DNA from: Pseudomonas sp. G34
GTDB lineage: Bacteria; Pseudomonadota; Gammaproteobacteria; Pseudomonadales; Pseudomonadaceae
Reading direction: 5' to 3'
NCBI RefSeq assembly: GCF_031119625.1
Contig: NZ_JAVHZV010000002.1
Span: forward strand, 220,699-284,698
Length of the DNA stretch: 64,000 bases
Every line of letters starts with the position of its first letter. Within the stretch, counting starts at the first letter, position 1. The translations under genes and the position numbers were made by a program. The notes beneath the pieces are model-generated. The model was given only the letters and a program-made list of their open reading frames with translations. It did not search any database and had not been told where the DNA came from. This document shows positions 1-10,527 of the stretch, piece after piece.

Positions 1-1
1 A

Positions 2-1489
2 TCAGACCATCTTCCTCTCGCGCTCTACAGCGCCGCCCAGGTGCGCGCGCTGGATGCTGCGCTGATCGCTGCCGGTACGCCCGGTTTCGAGCTGATGCGC
101 CGCGCCGCCCAGGCCATCTGGCGGGCCCTGCGCCGCGAATGGCCGGCCGCCGGCGCGGTCACCGTCCTGGCTGGCCACGGCAACAATGCCGGCGACGGCT
201 ACCTGATCGCGGCACTGGCACAGCGTGCCGGCTGGCAAGTACAGGTGCTGGCGGTCAGTGAGCCGCGACGGTTACAGGGCGATGCCGCGCGGGCCTACCA
301 CGAGGCCCGCGCGGCCGGTGTCGAGGTGCTGGCCTGGAGCGAGAGCTGCCAGGCGCGCGGGGTGCTGGTCGATGCGTTGCTCGGTACCGGCCTCAGGGGT
401 GAGGTGCGCGAGCCTTATGCGGCGGCCATCGAGTGGGTCAAACGCAGTGGCTGCCCGGTGCTGGCGGTGGATATTCCCTCGGGGATCTGCGCCGATACGG
501 GGCAGGTGCTGGGCGCGGCGGTAAAGGCGCAGCTCACCGTCACCCTGATCGGTTTGAAACTCGGCCTGTACGTTGGCGCAGCGCTCGATCATGTCGGCCG
601 CCTGCTGTTCGATTCACTAAAGGCCGATGCCGAGCTCGTTGCCAGCCAGCAATCCACTGCGCGGCGCCTGGCGGGTGAGCTACTGCCGCAGGTGCCGGCG
701 CGCCAGCCCACCACCCACAAGGGCCAGCTTGGCCATCTGTTGGTGGTTGGCGGTGATCAGGGTACCGGTGGCGCGGCACTGCTCTCGGCGCAGAGCGCGC
801 TGCGCGGTGGCGCCGGCATGGTGTCGCTGGCCACTCGCGCCGAAAATATCGGCGCCGCGCAGACCCGGCTACCCGAGGTGATGAGCCTGGCGGTCGCCTC
901 GGCCAATCAACTGCACGCCCTGGCGGACAGGATCACGGTGTGGGTCGTCGGCCCTGGGCTTGGCCAGGGCGCCTGGGGCCGCAGCCTGCTGTCGGCAGCG
1001 GTGGCCGCTGGCGGCGCCCAGGTGTGGGATGCCGACGCGCTCAACCTGTTGGCCACGGGCGCGGTGCATATCGCCCCCGGCAGCGTCATCACCCCCCATC
1101 CCGGTGAGGCGGCACGCTTGCTGGGCATCTCGACAGCGGCGCTGCAGGCGGATCGACCGGCAGCGGCCAGGGCGCTGGCCACGCGTTATGACGTGGTCTG
1201 CGTACTCAAAGGTGCCGGCACCCTGGTCGCCGACCCTGGCGGGCGCCTGCTGGTGTGTGATCGCGGTGACCCGGTGATGGCCGGTGCCGGGCTGGGCGAT
1301 GTGCTGGCCGGGTTGATCGGCGCGCTGCTCGCCCAGGGCTGCAGTGCGTGGGATGCGGCCGGCCTCGGCGTCTGGGTGCATGCCTGCGCGGGTGAGGCAT
1401 TGGCCGGCAAAGGAAATGGTCTGGCGGCCAGCGATCTGTGCGACGCTATCCGCGATTTGTTAAAGGAGCGAGCCGCTTGTCGGAATTAG
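2..1489 (+). CDS. nnrD: Bifunctional NAD(P)HX epimerase/dehydratase (5' end cut by window edge)
   Basis: Repairs hydrated NADH/NADPH: an N-terminal YjeF_N epimerase domain interconverts R- and S-NAD(P)HX and a C-terminal ribokinase-like domain dehydrates S-NAD(P)HX using ADP. The first in-frame GTG is at 41, but the frame is open to the window edge and reads [13 protein letters not shown] in front of it, so the true start lies outside. The epimerase half shows [13 protein letters not shown] and [16 protein letters not shown]. The kinase half (from about residue 235) shows [21 protein letters not shown] and [21 protein letters not shown]. Its 3' end overlaps tsaE by 13 bases, as expected for the Pseudomonas nnrD-tsaE-amiB-mutL-miaA-hfq superoperon. 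495 residues are visible. Confidence 0.95.
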   Translation, partial: SDHLPLALYSAAQVRALDAALIAAGTPGFELMRRAAQAIWRALRREWPAAGAVTVLAGHGNNAGDGYLIAALAQRAGWQVQVLAVSEPRRLQGDAARAYHEARAAGVEVLAWSESCQARGVLVDALLGTGLRGEVREPYAAAIEWVKRSGCPVLAVDIPSGICADTGQVLGAAVKAQLTVTLIGLKLGLYVGAALDHVGRLLFDSLKADAELVASQQSTARRLAGELLPQVPARQPTTHKGQLGHLLVVGGDQGTGGAALLSAQSALRGGAGMVSLATRAENIGAAQTRLPEVMSLAVASANQLHALADRITVWVVGPGLGQGAWGRSLLSAAVAAGGAQVWDADALNLLATGAVHIAPGSVITPHPGEAARLLGISTAALQADRPAAARALATRYDVVCVLKGAGTLVADPGGRLLVCDRGDPVMAGAGLGDVLAGLIGALLAQGCSAWDAAGLGVWVHACAGEALAGKGNGLAASDLCDAIRDLLKERAACRN

Positions 1490-1944
1490 AACTGTTCGCC
1501 GCCGATGAAGACGCCATGCTGGCGCTCGGCGCGCGCATTGCCGTTGCCACCCAGGGGCGCGGAATGATTTACCTGGAGGGTGATCTGGGCGCCGGCAAGA
1601 CCACGCTGTCACGGGGCATCCTGCAAGGCCTCGGGCACCGCGGCGCGGTGAAAAGCCCCACGTTCACGCTGGTCGAGCCCTACGAGATTGGCGAGGTTCG
1701 CGCCTTCCATTTCGACCTCTATCGCCTGGTCGATGCGGAGGAGCTGGAGTTTCTCGGTATTCGCGATTACTTCGACGCTGATGCCCTGTGCCTGATCGAG
1801 TGGCCGCAGCGCGGCGCCGGCGTTTTGCCAAAGGCCGACCTTGACATTACCATTAGCCCGCGAGCGGGTGGCCGGTCGCTGCTGCTTCGCAGTCATGGCG
1901 CGAAGGGTGAAGGCTGGTGTGCCGTTTTGGCAGCCGGAGCATGA
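1477..1944 (+). CDS. tsaE: tRNA threonylcarbamoyladenosine biosynthesis ATPase TsaE
   Basis: P-loop protein of the TsaBDE complex that makes t6A at position 37 of ANN-decoding tRNAs. The 155-residue product is normal for the family. The Walker A loop GDLGAGKTT is near residue 36 and the [11 protein letters not shown] switch follows. I chose the TTG start at 1477 because AAAGGAG lies about 9 bases upstream and the protein then begins [13 protein letters not shown] like its orthologues; a longer frame from 1438 has no ribosome binding site. It overlaps the end of nnrD and its TGA overlaps an ATG of the next frame (ATGA), so translation is probably coupled along the operon. Confidence 0.93.
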   Translation: MSELELFAADEDAMLALGARIAVATQGRGMIYLEGDLGAGKTTLSRGILQGLGHRGAVKSPTFTLVEPYEIGEVRAFHFDLYRLVDAEELEFLGIRDYFDADALCLIEWPQRGAGVLPKADLDITISPRAGGRSLLLRSHGAKGEGWCAVLAAGA

Positions 1945-1964
1945 ATAATAGAGTGGGGGCGGGT

Positions 1965-3383
1965 ATGCGCATAGGCGCGCGAATGATCGCGGTGGGGCTG
2001 ATGTTGGCGGTCATGGCTGCCGATGTGTGGGCCGCATCGGATGTGCGCAGCGTTCGCCTGTGGCGCGCGCCGGACAACACGCGCCTGGTCTTCGACCTGT
2101 CCGGGCCGGTGCAGCACAGCGTCTTCACCCTGACGGCCCCGGATCGTATCGTCATCGACATCAGCGGTGCCAAGCTGGCCACGCCGCTGGACAAGCTGGC
2201 GCTGAGCAATACGCCGATCACGGCTGTGCGCTCGGCGCAGCGCACGCCGGAAGATCTGCGCGTGGTCATCGACCTGTCGGCCCAGGTCACGCCCAAGAGC
2301 TTTACCCTGGCGCCCAACCAGCAGTATGGCAATCGCCTGGTGGTCGACCTGTTCGACCAGGCGTCGGACGCGGCGCCAAGCCTGCCGTCCACCACCACGG
2401 CCAGCGCGCCGCCGGTGCCCGTCACGCCGACCCAGGCACCGCCCAGGCTGGCCCCGGTGCCCGGCGGCAAGCGCGATATCGTGATCGCCATCGACGCCGG
2501 CCACGGTGGCGAGGACCCCGGCGCCCTCGGCCCCACCAAGGGGCAGTTCGAGAAGAACGTGACCCTGTCCATCGCCAAGGAACTGCAGCGCCAGATCAAT
2601 GCCCAGAAGGGCTTCCGCGGTGAGCTGGTGCGTACCGGCGACTACTTCATTCCGCTGCGCAAACGCACCGAGATCGCCCGCAAGAAGGGCGCCGATCTGT
2701 TCGTCTCCATTCACGCCGACGCGGCGCCCCGTGCGGCCGCCTTCGGGGCCTCGGTGTATGCGCTGTCCGACCGCGGCGCCACCTCGGAAACCGCACGCTG
2801 GCTGGCCGACGCCGAGAACCAGTCCGACCTGATCGGTGGGGCCGGCAACGTCAGCCTCGAAGACAAGGACCGCATGCTCGCCGGGGTGCTGCTCGACCTG
2901 TCGATGACCGCGTCGCTGTCCTCCAGCCTCAACGTCGGGCAGAAGGTACTGGGGCAGATGGGCCAGATCACCCCGCTGCACAAGCGCCGCGTCGAACAGG
3001 CCGGCTTCATGGTGCTGAAGTCGCCGGACATTCCGTCGATTCTTGTGGAAACCGGCTTTATCTCCAACCCCAGCGAGGCGCGCAAACTGCATTCGGCCAG
3101 CCATCAGAAGAGCCTGTCGCGCTCCATCGTCACCGGCGTGAAGCAGTTCTTCGAGCAGAACCCGCCGCCCGGCACCTATATCGCCTGGCTGCGCGACAAC
3201 GGCAAGATCGCCCAGGGGCCCCGTGAACATGTGGTCACCTCCGGCGAAAGCCTGGCGCTGATCGCCCAGCGTTACCAGGTCAGCCTGGCCAACCTGCGTA
3301 CCGCCAACTCGCTGAAGTCCGATGTGATCAAGGTCGGCCAGACGCTGCACATCCCGGCGACCTCGCTGGCCGCACAGCCATGA
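1965..3383 (+). CDS. amiB: N-acetylmuramoyl-L-alanine amidase AmiB
   Basis: Periplasmic zinc amidase that cleaves the stem peptide from MurNAc during septal splitting. Order of parts: signal peptide (to about residue 24, ending ADVWA), AMIN domain, a linker rich in Pro/Thr/Ala, an Amidase_3 catalytic domain from about residue 170 with [13 protein letters not shown], a following Glu ([14 protein letters not shown]) and SIHADAA as zinc or catalytic elements, and a C-terminal LysM domain ([17 protein letters not shown]). At 472 residues this is the three-domain form. The start at 1965 is preceded by a G-rich stretch; the ATG at 1941, which overlaps the tsaE stop, is an alternative giving eight more residues. 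Overlaps mutL by ATGA. Confidence 0.94.
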   Translation: MRIGARMIAVGLMLAVMAADVWAASDVRSVRLWRAPDNTRLVFDLSGPVQHSVFTLTAPDRIVIDISGAKLATPLDKLALSNTPITAVRSAQRTPEDLRVVIDLSAQVTPKSFTLAPNQQYGNRLVVDLFDQASDAAPSLPSTTTASAPPVPVTPTQAPPRLAPVPGGKRDIVIAIDAGHGGEDPGALGPTKGQFEKNVTLSIAKELQRQINAQKGFRGELVRTGDYFIPLRKRTEIARKKGADLFVSIHADAAPRAAAFGASVYALSDRGATSETARWLADAENQSDLIGGAGNVSLEDKDRMLAGVLLDLSMTASLSSSLNVGQKVLGQMGQITPLHKRRVEQAGFMVLKSPDIPSILVETGFISNPSEARKLHSASHQKSLSRSIVTGVKQFFEQNPPPGTYIAWLRDNGKIAQGPREHVVTSGESLALIAQRYQVSLANLRTANSLKSDVIKVGQTLHIPATSLAAQP

Positions 3384-5254
3384 GTGAAGCGCTGCGCATC
3401 CAGCTGCTCAGCCCGCGGCTGGCGAACCAGATCGCCGCTGGCGAGGTGGTCGAACGTCCGGCATCGGTGGCCAAGGAGTTGCTGGAAAACAGCCTGGACT
3501 CCGGTGCCAGACGCATCGAGGTGGATGTCGAGCAGGGCGGCGTGAAGCTGTTGCGCGTGCGCGACGACGGCCGCGGCATCGCCGCCGATGACCTGCCGTT
3601 GGCCCTGGCGCGCCATGCCACCAGCAAGATTCGCGAGCTCGAAGACCTCGAGCAGGTCTTGAGCATGGGCTTTCGCGGCGAGGCCCTGGCCTCGATCAGC
3701 TCGGTGGCGCGGCTGACGCTGACCTCGCGCACCGCCGATGCCGATCAGGCCTGGCAGGTGGAAACCGAAGGCCGCGACATGCAGCCGCGCGTGCAGCCGG
3801 CCGCCCATCCTGTCGGCACCTCGGTGGAGGTGCGCGACCTGTTCTTCAATACCCCGGCGCGGCGCAAGTTCCTCAAGGCCGAGAAGACCGAGTTCGATCA
3901 CCTGCAGGAAGTCATCAAGCGCCTGGCGCTGGCGCGTTTCGACGTGGCCTTTCACCTGCGCCACAACGGCAAGAGCGTATTGTCGCTGCATGAAGCCAAT
4001 GACGATGCCAGCCGCGCCCGGCGCGTCGCCTCGGTGTGCAGCGCCGGCTTCCTCGAGCAGGCGTTGCCCATCGATATCGAGCGCAACGGCCTGCACCTGT
4101 GGGGCTGGGTGGGCTTGCCGACCTTCTCGCGCAGCCAGGCGGATCTGCAGTATTTCTACGTCAATGGCCGCATGGTGCGTGACAAGCTGGTCGCCCACGC
4201 GGTGCGTCAGGCGTATCGCGACGTGCTGTTCAACGGTCGCCATCCGACCTTCGTGTTGTTTCTGGAGATCGACCCGACGGCTGTCGACGTCAATGTGCAC
4301 CCGACCAAGCACGAAGTGCGTTTCCGCGAAGGGCGCATGGTTCACGACTTCCTGTATGGCACCCTGCACCGCGCGCTCGGTGAGGTGCGCCCGGAAAGTC
4401 AGCTGGCCACCCCGGCTGCCATGGAAAGTGTATTGCGGCCAACCGGCCAGGCGGCGGGCGAGTTCGGCCCACAGGGCGAAATGGGCTTGTCCGCCAGCGT
4501 GCTCGAGCGCCCCGTGGAATCGGTCTGGCGGTCGCCGGGCGCCGGTTACCAGGGGCAGCGCAGCGAATCGCCGCTGCCTGCTGCAGAGGCCCAGGGTGTT
4601 TACCGCGAGTTCTTCGCACCGCTGCCTGCGGGTGCGGCTGCCGCCACGTTGCCGGAGCAGCAGGGCGACATTCCGCCGCTGGGCTACGCCATCGCCCAGC
4701 TCAAGGGCATCTACATTCTGGCGGAAAGCGCCCACGGCCTGGTGGTCGTCGACATGCACGCGGCCCATGAGCGCATCATGTACGAGCGACTCAAGGTGGC
4801 GATGGCCAGCGAAGGGCTGCGCGGTCAGCCGCTGCTGGTGCCCGAGTCCATCGCGGTGAGCCAGCGCGAGGCGGATTGTGCCGAGGAGCACGGCCAGTGG
4901 TTCCAGAAGCTGGGCTTCGAGCTGCAGCGCCTGGGGCCGGAAACCCTGGCCATCCGGCAGATCCCGGCGCTGCTCAAGCAGGCTGAAGCCACGCGGTTGG
5001 TCAGCGACGTGCTGGCCGATCTGCTCGAATACGGCACCAGTGATCGGATTCAGGCGCACCTCAACGAGCTGCTGGGCACCATGGCCTGTCACGGTGCGGT
5101 GCGCGCCAACCGTCGCCTGACCCTGCCGGAAATGAACGCCCTGTTGCGGGACATGGAGCAGACCGAGCGCAGTGGCCAGTGCAACCACGGCCGGCCGACC
5201 TGGACGCAGATGAGCCTGGATCAGCTGGACAAATTGTTCCTGCGCGGTCAGTAA
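3380..5254 (+). CDS. mutL: DNA mismatch repair protein MutL, endonuclease type
   Basis: Links MutS mismatch recognition to strand processing. The N-terminal GHKL ATPase carries [24 protein letters not shown] and [13 protein letters not shown]; a variable linker follows and the C-terminal dimerisation domain begins near residue 430. That domain contains [12 protein letters not shown] (D458, E464, E469), which fits the D-x-H-A-x2-E-x4-E metal-binding endonuclease motif, together with ACHG (C570) and CNHGRP (C601). This fits Pseudomonas, which lacks MutH and nicks with MutL. 624 residues, full length. Starts inside the amiB stop (ATGA). Confidence 0.97.
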   Translation: MSEALRIQLLSPRLANQIAAGEVVERPASVAKELLENSLDSGARRIEVDVEQGGVKLLRVRDDGRGIAADDLPLALARHATSKIRELEDLEQVLSMGFRGEALASISSVARLTLTSRTADADQAWQVETEGRDMQPRVQPAAHPVGTSVEVRDLFFNTPARRKFLKAEKTEFDHLQEVIKRLALARFDVAFHLRHNGKSVLSLHEANDDASRARRVASVCSAGFLEQALPIDIERNGLHLWGWVGLPTFSRSQADLQYFYVNGRMVRDKLVAHAVRQAYRDVLFNGRHPTFVLFLEIDPTAVDVNVHPTKHEVRFREGRMVHDFLYGTLHRALGEVRPESQLATPAAMESVLRPTGQAAGEFGPQGEMGLSASVLERPVESVWRSPGAGYQGQRSESPLPAAEAQGVYREFFAPLPAGAAAATLPEQQGDIPPLGYAIAQLKGIYILAESAHGLVVVDMHAAHERIMYERLKVAMASEGLRGQPLLVPESIAVSQREADCAEEHGQWFQKLGFELQRLGPETLAIRQIPALLKQAEATRLVSDVLADLLEYGTSDRIQAHLNELLGTMACHGAVRANRRLTLPEMNALLRDMEQTERSGQCNHGRPTWTQMSLDQLDKLFLRGQ

Positions 5255-5380
5255 CGGGGCGTTGAAAAACGACCGGCGTTGGCAACACTGCGTCAAGAAC
5301 GGCCTGGTAACCTCGGCGCCACGCTTGCGGCCGGCGGTTCATGCCCTGAAAATGGGCCGCCGTTCATTCGAGTCGCGCTG

Positions 5381-6337
5381 ATGTCTTCGCTTCCTCCCGC
5401 CATCTTTCTGATGGGCCCGACCGCCTCCGGCAAGACCGATCTGGCCCTGGCCCTGGCGCGCGTATTGCCCTGCGAGCTGATCAGCGTGGACTCGGCGCTG
5501 GTCTATCGCGGCATGGACATCGGCACGGCCAAGCCCGACCGGGCCACGCTCGACGCCTTTCCTCACCACCTGGTGGATATCCGCGACCCGGCCGAAGCCT
5601 ATTCGGCGGCCGATTTCCGCCGCGATGCCCTGGCGGCCATGGCCGACATCACCGCGCGTGGGCGTATTCCCCTGCTGGTCGGCGGCACCATGCTGTATTA
5701 CAAGGCGCTGCTCGAGGGCCTGGCCGATATGCCGGGCGCCGATGCCGAGGTGCGCGCCGAGCTGGAAGCGCGTGCCGAGCGTGACGGCCTGGTGGCGCTG
5801 CACGCCGAGCTGCAGGCGGTGGACCCACAGTCGGCGGCGCGCATTCACCCGAACGACCCGCAGCGTCTGGTTCGGGCGCTGGAGGTGTGGCGGGTCAGCG
5901 GCATGACCATGACGCAACTGCGCGCGCAGCAGCGCGACGCCGCCTCGCAAGACGGCGGCTTGCCTTATACTGTGGCGCAACTGGCGATAGCCCCTGCGCA
6001 GCGGCAGACGCTCCACGAACGAATTGCACAACGATTTGATCTGATGCTGGAACAGGGCTTCGTCGCCGAGGTCGAACGCCTGCATCGGCGAGCTGACCTG
6101 CACGCCGAGATGCCCTCCATCAGGGCGGTAGGCTACCGGCAGGTATGGGATCATTTGGAAGGGCGGCTCAGCGCGGCGCAGATGCGCGAGCGCGGCATCA
6201 TCGCCACCCGCCAGTTGGCCAAGCGGCAGTTCACCTGGTTACGCAGTTGGCAAAATGTGCAGTGGCTGGACAGTCTTGATTGCGACAATCTGCCACGTGC
6301 CTTGAAATACCTGGCGACGGTCTCCATATTGAGCTGA
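5381..6337 (+). CDS. miaA: tRNA dimethylallyltransferase MiaA
   Basis: Transfers a dimethylallyl group to N6 of A37 in tRNAs reading UNN codons. The P-loop [15 protein letters not shown] lies at the N terminus, followed by [16 protein letters not shown], the DMAPP/tRNA-binding segment. The 318-residue product is the usual length. The ATG at 5381 gives the conserved beginning [19 protein letters not shown]; a longer frame from 5279 adds an unconserved stretch. It lies 126 bases after mutL with no terminator between them, so it is probably cotranscribed. Confidence 0.96.
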   Translation: MSSLPPAIFLMGPTASGKTDLALALARVLPCELISVDSALVYRGMDIGTAKPDRATLDAFPHHLVDIRDPAEAYSAADFRRDALAAMADITARGRIPLLVGGTMLYYKALLEGLADMPGADAEVRAELEARAERDGLVALHAELQAVDPQSAARIHPNDPQRLVRALEVWRVSGMTMTQLRAQQRDAASQDGGLPYTVAQLAIAPAQRQTLHERIAQRFDLMLEQGFVAEVERLHRRADLHAEMPSIRAVGYRQVWDHLEGRLSAAQMRERGIIATRQLAKRQFTWLRSWQNVQWLDSLDCDNLPRALKYLATVSILS

Positions 6338-6397
6338 GACCTTGCCGCGGGCCGTCTATCCTTGGGGGAAGGCGTGCCAAAGCCGTTCACAGGCTAA

Positions 6398-6709
<312 letters not shown>

Positions 6710-6723
6710 CCCAGGGGGTCGCA

Positions 6724-8025
6724 TTGTTCTTCGAGCGCCATGAAGGGGGTGAACGGGCCATCCTGGTTCATCTGGATAGTCAGAACACCGAGGCGAGCGA
6801 GGATCCCCAGGAGTTTCAAGAGCTGGCTCTCTCCGCCGGTGCCGATACCGTGGCATTTTTCAGTGTGCCCAACAGTCGGCCCACCGCTAAATTCCTTATC
6901 GGCAGCGGCAAGGTGGAAGAGCTGCGCGACCAGGTACAGGCCCATGAGGCCGACCTGGTCATCTTCAATCACGTCCTCACGCCCAGCCAGGAACGTAACC
7001 TCGAGCGCATGTTCGAGTGCCGTGTGCTGGACCGTACCGGGCTGATTCTCGATATTTTCGCCCAGCGCGCACGTACCCACGAAGGCAAGCTGCAGGTCGA
7101 GCTGGCTCAGCTCGACCACATGAGCACGCGCCTGGTGCGTGGCTGGACTCACCTCGAGCGGCAGAAGGGCGGTATCGGTCTGCGCGGCCCGGGCGAAACC
7201 CAGCTGGAAACCGACCGTCGCCTGTTGCGCGTGCGCATTCGCCAGATCAAGCAGAAGCTCGAAAAGGTGCGCAGCCAGCGCGAGCAGGCTCGCCGTGGCC
7301 GCAAGCGTGCGGATATCCCGTCGGTGTCGCTGGTTGGCTACACCAACGCCGGCAAGTCCACCCTGTTCAACGCCCTGACCGAATCCGAGGTCTACGCGGC
7401 CGATCAGCTGTTCGCCACCCTCGATCCGACCCTGCGCCGTCTGCAGCTCGATGATCTCGGGCCGGTGGTGCTGGCCGATACCGTGGGCTTCATCCGTCAC
7501 CTGCCGCACAAGCTGGTCGAGGCGTTTCGCGCGACCCTCGAAGAGTCGAGCAACTCCGACCTGCTGCTGCACGTGATCGATTCCCACGAGCCGGAGCGTG
7601 ACGCGCAGATCGAGCAGGTGCTTCACGTGCTCGGCGAGATCGGCGCCCAGGATCTGCCGGTGCTCGAGGTGTACAACAAGCTCGACCTGCTCGAAGGCGT
7701 CGAACCGCAGATCCAGCGCAATGCCGATGGTCGCCCTGAGCGGGTGTGGCTGTCGGCCCGTGATGGTCGTGGCCTGCCCCTGCTCAAGCAGGCGGTTGCC
7801 GAGCTGCTCGGTGATGACCTGTTCATTGCCACGCTACAGCTGCCGCAGCGCCTGGCGCGCTTGCGGGCACAATTCTTTGAACAGGGCGCGGTGCTGCAGG
7901 AGTCCTATACCGAGGACGGCAGCAGCCTGTTGCAGGTGCGCATTCCGCGGGTCGAGCTCAACCGCCTGGTCAGTCGAGAAGGCCTGCAGCCACTCGAGTT
8001 CATCGAGCAACACACTTTGCAATAA
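6724..8025 (+). CDS. hflX: Ribosome-associated GTPase HflX
   Basis: GTPase that binds 50S/70S ribosomes and splits stalled or stress-inactivated 70S particles. The 433-residue product starts with TTG at 6724, preceded by CAGGGGG. The N-terminal HflX domain contains TAKFLIGSGKVEEL; a coiled, charged linker (residues about 170-200) follows; the G domain has G1 GYTNAGKSTL (about 204-213), G3 DTVGFIRHLP and G4 NKLDLL. Placement between hfq and hflK is the conserved Pseudomonas order. Confidence 0.97.
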   Translation: MFFERHEGGERAILVHLDSQNTEASEDPQEFQELALSAGADTVAFFSVPNSRPTAKFLIGSGKVEELRDQVQAHEADLVIFNHVLTPSQERNLERMFECRVLDRTGLILDIFAQRARTHEGKLQVELAQLDHMSTRLVRGWTHLERQKGGIGLRGPGETQLETDRRLLRVRIRQIKQKLEKVRSQREQARRGRKRADIPSVSLVGYTNAGKSTLFNALTESEVYAADQLFATLDPTLRRLQLDDLGPVVLADTVGFIRHLPHKLVEAFRATLEESSNSDLLLHVIDSHEPERDAQIEQVLHVLGEIGAQDLPVLEVYNKLDLLEGVEPQIQRNADGRPERVWLSARDGRGLPLLKQAVAELLGDDLFIATLQLPQRLARLRAQFFEQGAVLQESYTEDGSSLLQVRIPRVELNRLVSREGLQPLEFIEQHTLQ

Positions 8026-8078
8026 AGCCCGCAGCGGTGATTTTGCCGCTGGAAGCAGGCATTCTGTAGCATTGGTGG

Positions 8079-8105
8079 GCGCGCCGTTGGCGCGTCTTTG
8101 CTTTA
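8079..8105 (+). terminator. GC-rich hairpin between hflX and hflK (weak terminator or attenuator)
   Basis: GCGCGCC-GTT-GGCGCGT can form a 7-bp stem followed by CTTTGCTTT. A second, weaker stem, CAGCGG/CCGCTG, lies just upstream (8032-8051). The T-run is interrupted, so read-through into hflK is likely. Confidence 0.4.
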
Positions 8106-8122
8106 TCAGTATGGAGAGCGCT

Positions 8123-9313
8123 ATGGCTTGGAATGAGCCGGGTGGCAACTCGAACAATCAGGATCCCTGGGGTGGCGGCGGCCGTCGTGGTAACGGCGGC
8201 GGTGGCGGCGGCGACCGCAAGGGACCACCGGATCTTGACGAAGCCTTCCGCAAGCTACAGGACAAACTCAATGGGGTGTTCGGTGGCGGCAACAAACGCG
8301 GCAGTGACGACAATGGCTCCAGAGGCAAGGGTGGCGGTTTCGGCCTGCTGTTCGTTGCGCTGGCCGTGGTGGGCGCTTTTTGGCTGTACAACGCGATCTA
8401 CGTGGTCGATGAGCAGGAGCAGGCCGTGGTGCTGCGTTTCGGCAAATACCACGAGACCGTCGGCCCGGGCCTGAACATCTACTTCCCGCCCTTCGATCGC
8501 AAGTTTCAGGAAAACGTCACCCGCGAGCGTGCTTACAGCAAGCAGGGGCAGATGTTGACCGAAGACGAAAACATCATCGAAGTGCCGCTGACCGTGCAGT
8601 ACAAGATCAGCAATCTGAAAGATTTCGTGCTCAACGTCGACATGCCGGAAACCAGCCTGCAGCACGCCACCGACAGTGCCGTGCGCCACGTGGTGGGTTC
8701 CACCGAGATGGATCAGGTACTGACCGAAGGTCGCGAGCAGATGGCCGGCGATGTGCGCGAGCGTCTGCAGCGCTTCCTCGACACCTATGGCACCGGTATC
8801 ACCGTGACCCAGGTGAACCTGCAGAGCGCCGCGGCGCCGCGTGAAGTGCAGGAAGCCTTCGACGACGTGATTCGGGCCCGTGAAGACGAGCAGCGTGAGA
8901 AGAACCAGGCGGAAACCTACGCCAATGGCGTGGTTCCCGAAGCCCGTGGTCAGGCCCAGCGTCTGATCGAGGATGCCAGCGGTTACCGCGACGAAGTGAT
9001 CTCCCGCGCCCAGGGTGAGGCGGATCGTTTCACCGCGCTGGTGGCCGAGTACCGCAAGGCACCGGAAGTCACCCGTGAGCGTCTGTACCTGGACACCATG
9101 CAGCAGATGATGAGCAATACCAGCAAGGTGCTGGTAACCGGCGACAAGGGGCAGAACAACCTGCTTTACCTGCCGCTGGACAAGATGATCGACAGCCGTG
9201 GTGGCAGCAGCAACACGTCGTCCAGCGCTGCCGGCGCGGGCGCAGCCGATCTCGGTGCACGCGTTGGTAACAGCGCCGGCCAGTCAGACGTGCGTACAAG
9301 GGAGAGCCGTTGA
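8123..9313 (+). CDS. hflK: FtsH protease modulator HflK
   Basis: SPFH/band-7 membrane protein that forms a cage with HflC around the FtsH protease. The first 70 residues are rich in Gly, Asn and Asp (GGGG runs), followed by one transmembrane segment (GLLFVALAVVGAFWLY, about 75-92) and a periplasmic SPFH domain (EQEQAVVLRFGKYHETVGPG). A long charged helix (EDEQREKNQAETYANGV) and a Ser/Ala/Gly-rich tail end the 396-residue protein. The ATG at 8123 is chosen because GGAG lies 6 bases upstream. The stop codon shares a base with the hflC ATG. Confidence 0.96.
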   Translation: MAWNEPGGNSNNQDPWGGGGRRGNGGGGGGDRKGPPDLDEAFRKLQDKLNGVFGGGNKRGSDDNGSRGKGGGFGLLFVALAVVGAFWLYNAIYVVDEQEQAVVLRFGKYHETVGPGLNIYFPPFDRKFQENVTRERAYSKQGQMLTEDENIIEVPLTVQYKISNLKDFVLNVDMPETSLQHATDSAVRHVVGSTEMDQVLTEGREQMAGDVRERLQRFLDTYGTGITVTQVNLQSAAAPREVQEAFDDVIRAREDEQREKNQAETYANGVVPEARGQAQRLIEDASGYRDEVISRAQGEADRFTALVAEYRKAPEVTRERLYLDTMQQMMSNTSKVLVTGDKGQNNLLYLPLDKMIDSRGGSSNTSSSAAGAGAADLGARVGNSAGQSDVRTRESR

Positions 9314-10182
9314 TGAGCAATAAATCACTGGTGACCCTGATCGCGGGCGTGGTGCTGGCTCTGGTGGCCTGGAGCAGCTTCTACATCGTGGCGCAGACCG
9401 AGCGGGCGGTATTGCTGCAGTTCGGGCGTATCGTCGAGGCCGACGTACAGCCGGGTCTGCACATGAAGATTCCTTACGTCAACCAGGTGCGCAAGTTCGA
9501 TGCCCGCCTGCTGACCCTGGATACCGTCAACTCGCGCTTCCTGACCCTCGAGAAGAAGGCGCTGATGGTCGATGCCTATGCCAAGTGGCGCGTGCTGGAC
9601 GCCGAGCGTTACTACACCGCGACCTCGGGCATGAAGCAGATCGCCGACGAGCGTCTGTCGCGTCGTCTCGAAGCCTCGCTGCGTGACCAGTTCGGTAAGC
9701 GCACCCTGCACGAGTCGGTGTCTGGCGAGCGTGATGCGCTGATGGCTGACGTGACCGCTTCGCTCAACCGGGCGGCGCAACGCGAGCTGGGTATCGAGGT
9801 GGTGGACGTTCGCGTCAAGGCCATCGACCTGCCCAAGGAAGTCAACCGCAGCGTATTCGACCGCATGAGCTCCGAGCGTGAACGTGAGGCGCGTGAGCAT
9901 CGCGCCAAGGGTAAGGAACTGGCGGAGGGCATTCGTGCCGACGCCGATCGTCAGCGCCGGGTGCTGCTCGCCGAGGCCTATCGTCAGGCCGAGGAATTGC
10001 GTGGTCAGGGTGATGCCCAGGCCGCTGCGATCTACTCCAAGGCTTACGGTCAGGATCAGGAGTTCTACTCCTTCTATCGCAGCCTGAACGCCTACCGCGA
10101 GAGCTTCTCCGACAAGCGTGACGTGCTGGTGCTGGATCCGAGCAGTGACTTCTTCCGTTACCTGGAAAAGTCCAAGCCTTGA
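9313..10182 (+). CDS. hflC: FtsH protease modulator HflC
   Basis: Partner of HflK in the HflKC cage. 289 residues: N-terminal signal anchor (LVTLIAGVVLALVAWSSFYIV), SPFH domain with QTERAVLLQFGRIV, then a helical region (REHRAKGKELAEGIRADADR) and a short C-terminal end. Preceded by GGGAGAG and starting on the last base of hflK, so coupled translation is expected. A terminator follows 100 bases downstream, closing the hfq-hflX-hflKC transcription unit. Confidence 0.96.
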   Translation: MSNKSLVTLIAGVVLALVAWSSFYIVAQTERAVLLQFGRIVEADVQPGLHMKIPYVNQVRKFDARLLTLDTVNSRFLTLEKKALMVDAYAKWRVLDAERYYTATSGMKQIADERLSRRLEASLRDQFGKRTLHESVSGERDALMADVTASLNRAAQRELGIEVVDVRVKAIDLPKEVNRSVFDRMSSEREREAREHRAKGKELAEGIRADADRQRRVLLAEAYRQAEELRGQGDAQAAAIYSKAYGQDQEFYSFYRSLNAYRESFSDKRDVLVLDPSSDFFRYLEKSKP

Positions 10183-10527
10183 TAGGGCTGTAAGTCGCAC
10201 GCTGCAAGCGCCAGGTTGGGCCGAGTGCTCGCCTGTCGCTTGAAGCTTGTGGCTTCGGGCTTTTGGCGTGGTATGATGCGGCAGCCGGGAAAATCCCGGC
10301 TTTTTTACGCCTGTGGGAATCATGCGGCACGAACCTAGCGTTACGTTCTGTCTTGCAAGGCTGTTGACCTTGTCCCTTTCCGCGCCCCTGGCGTGGGGGC
10401 CTCGTGCAATCAATTCACTGATCGCCGCGATGCCCGTTCCTGGAGCCGACCGGCCTGTTGCCGGCTTTGGCTTTCCATCCGCTTCACTGAAGGCTTGTGC
10501 CGCCCGAATCAAGAGGGAAATGGCGAA
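10183..10527 (+). other. 345-base gap between hflC and hisZ with no convincing gene
   Basis: The gap holds a degenerate GCTGCAAGCG...CGCTTGAAGCTTG repeat-like stretch (about 10200-10255), an intrinsic terminator and about 220 bases of leader before hisZ. In P. aeruginosa a small DUF2065 gene lies here; none of the frames encodes such a hydrophobic ~60-residue protein. A 75-codon frame at 10313-10540 has no family resemblance and overlaps hisZ. Confidence 0.6.
10283..10306 (+). terminator. Intrinsic terminator downstream of hflC
   Basis: AGCCGGGA-AAA-TCCCGGCT followed by TTTTT: an 8-bp GC-rich stem with a U-tract, well placed to end the hfq-hflX-hflKC unit. Confidence 0.8.
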
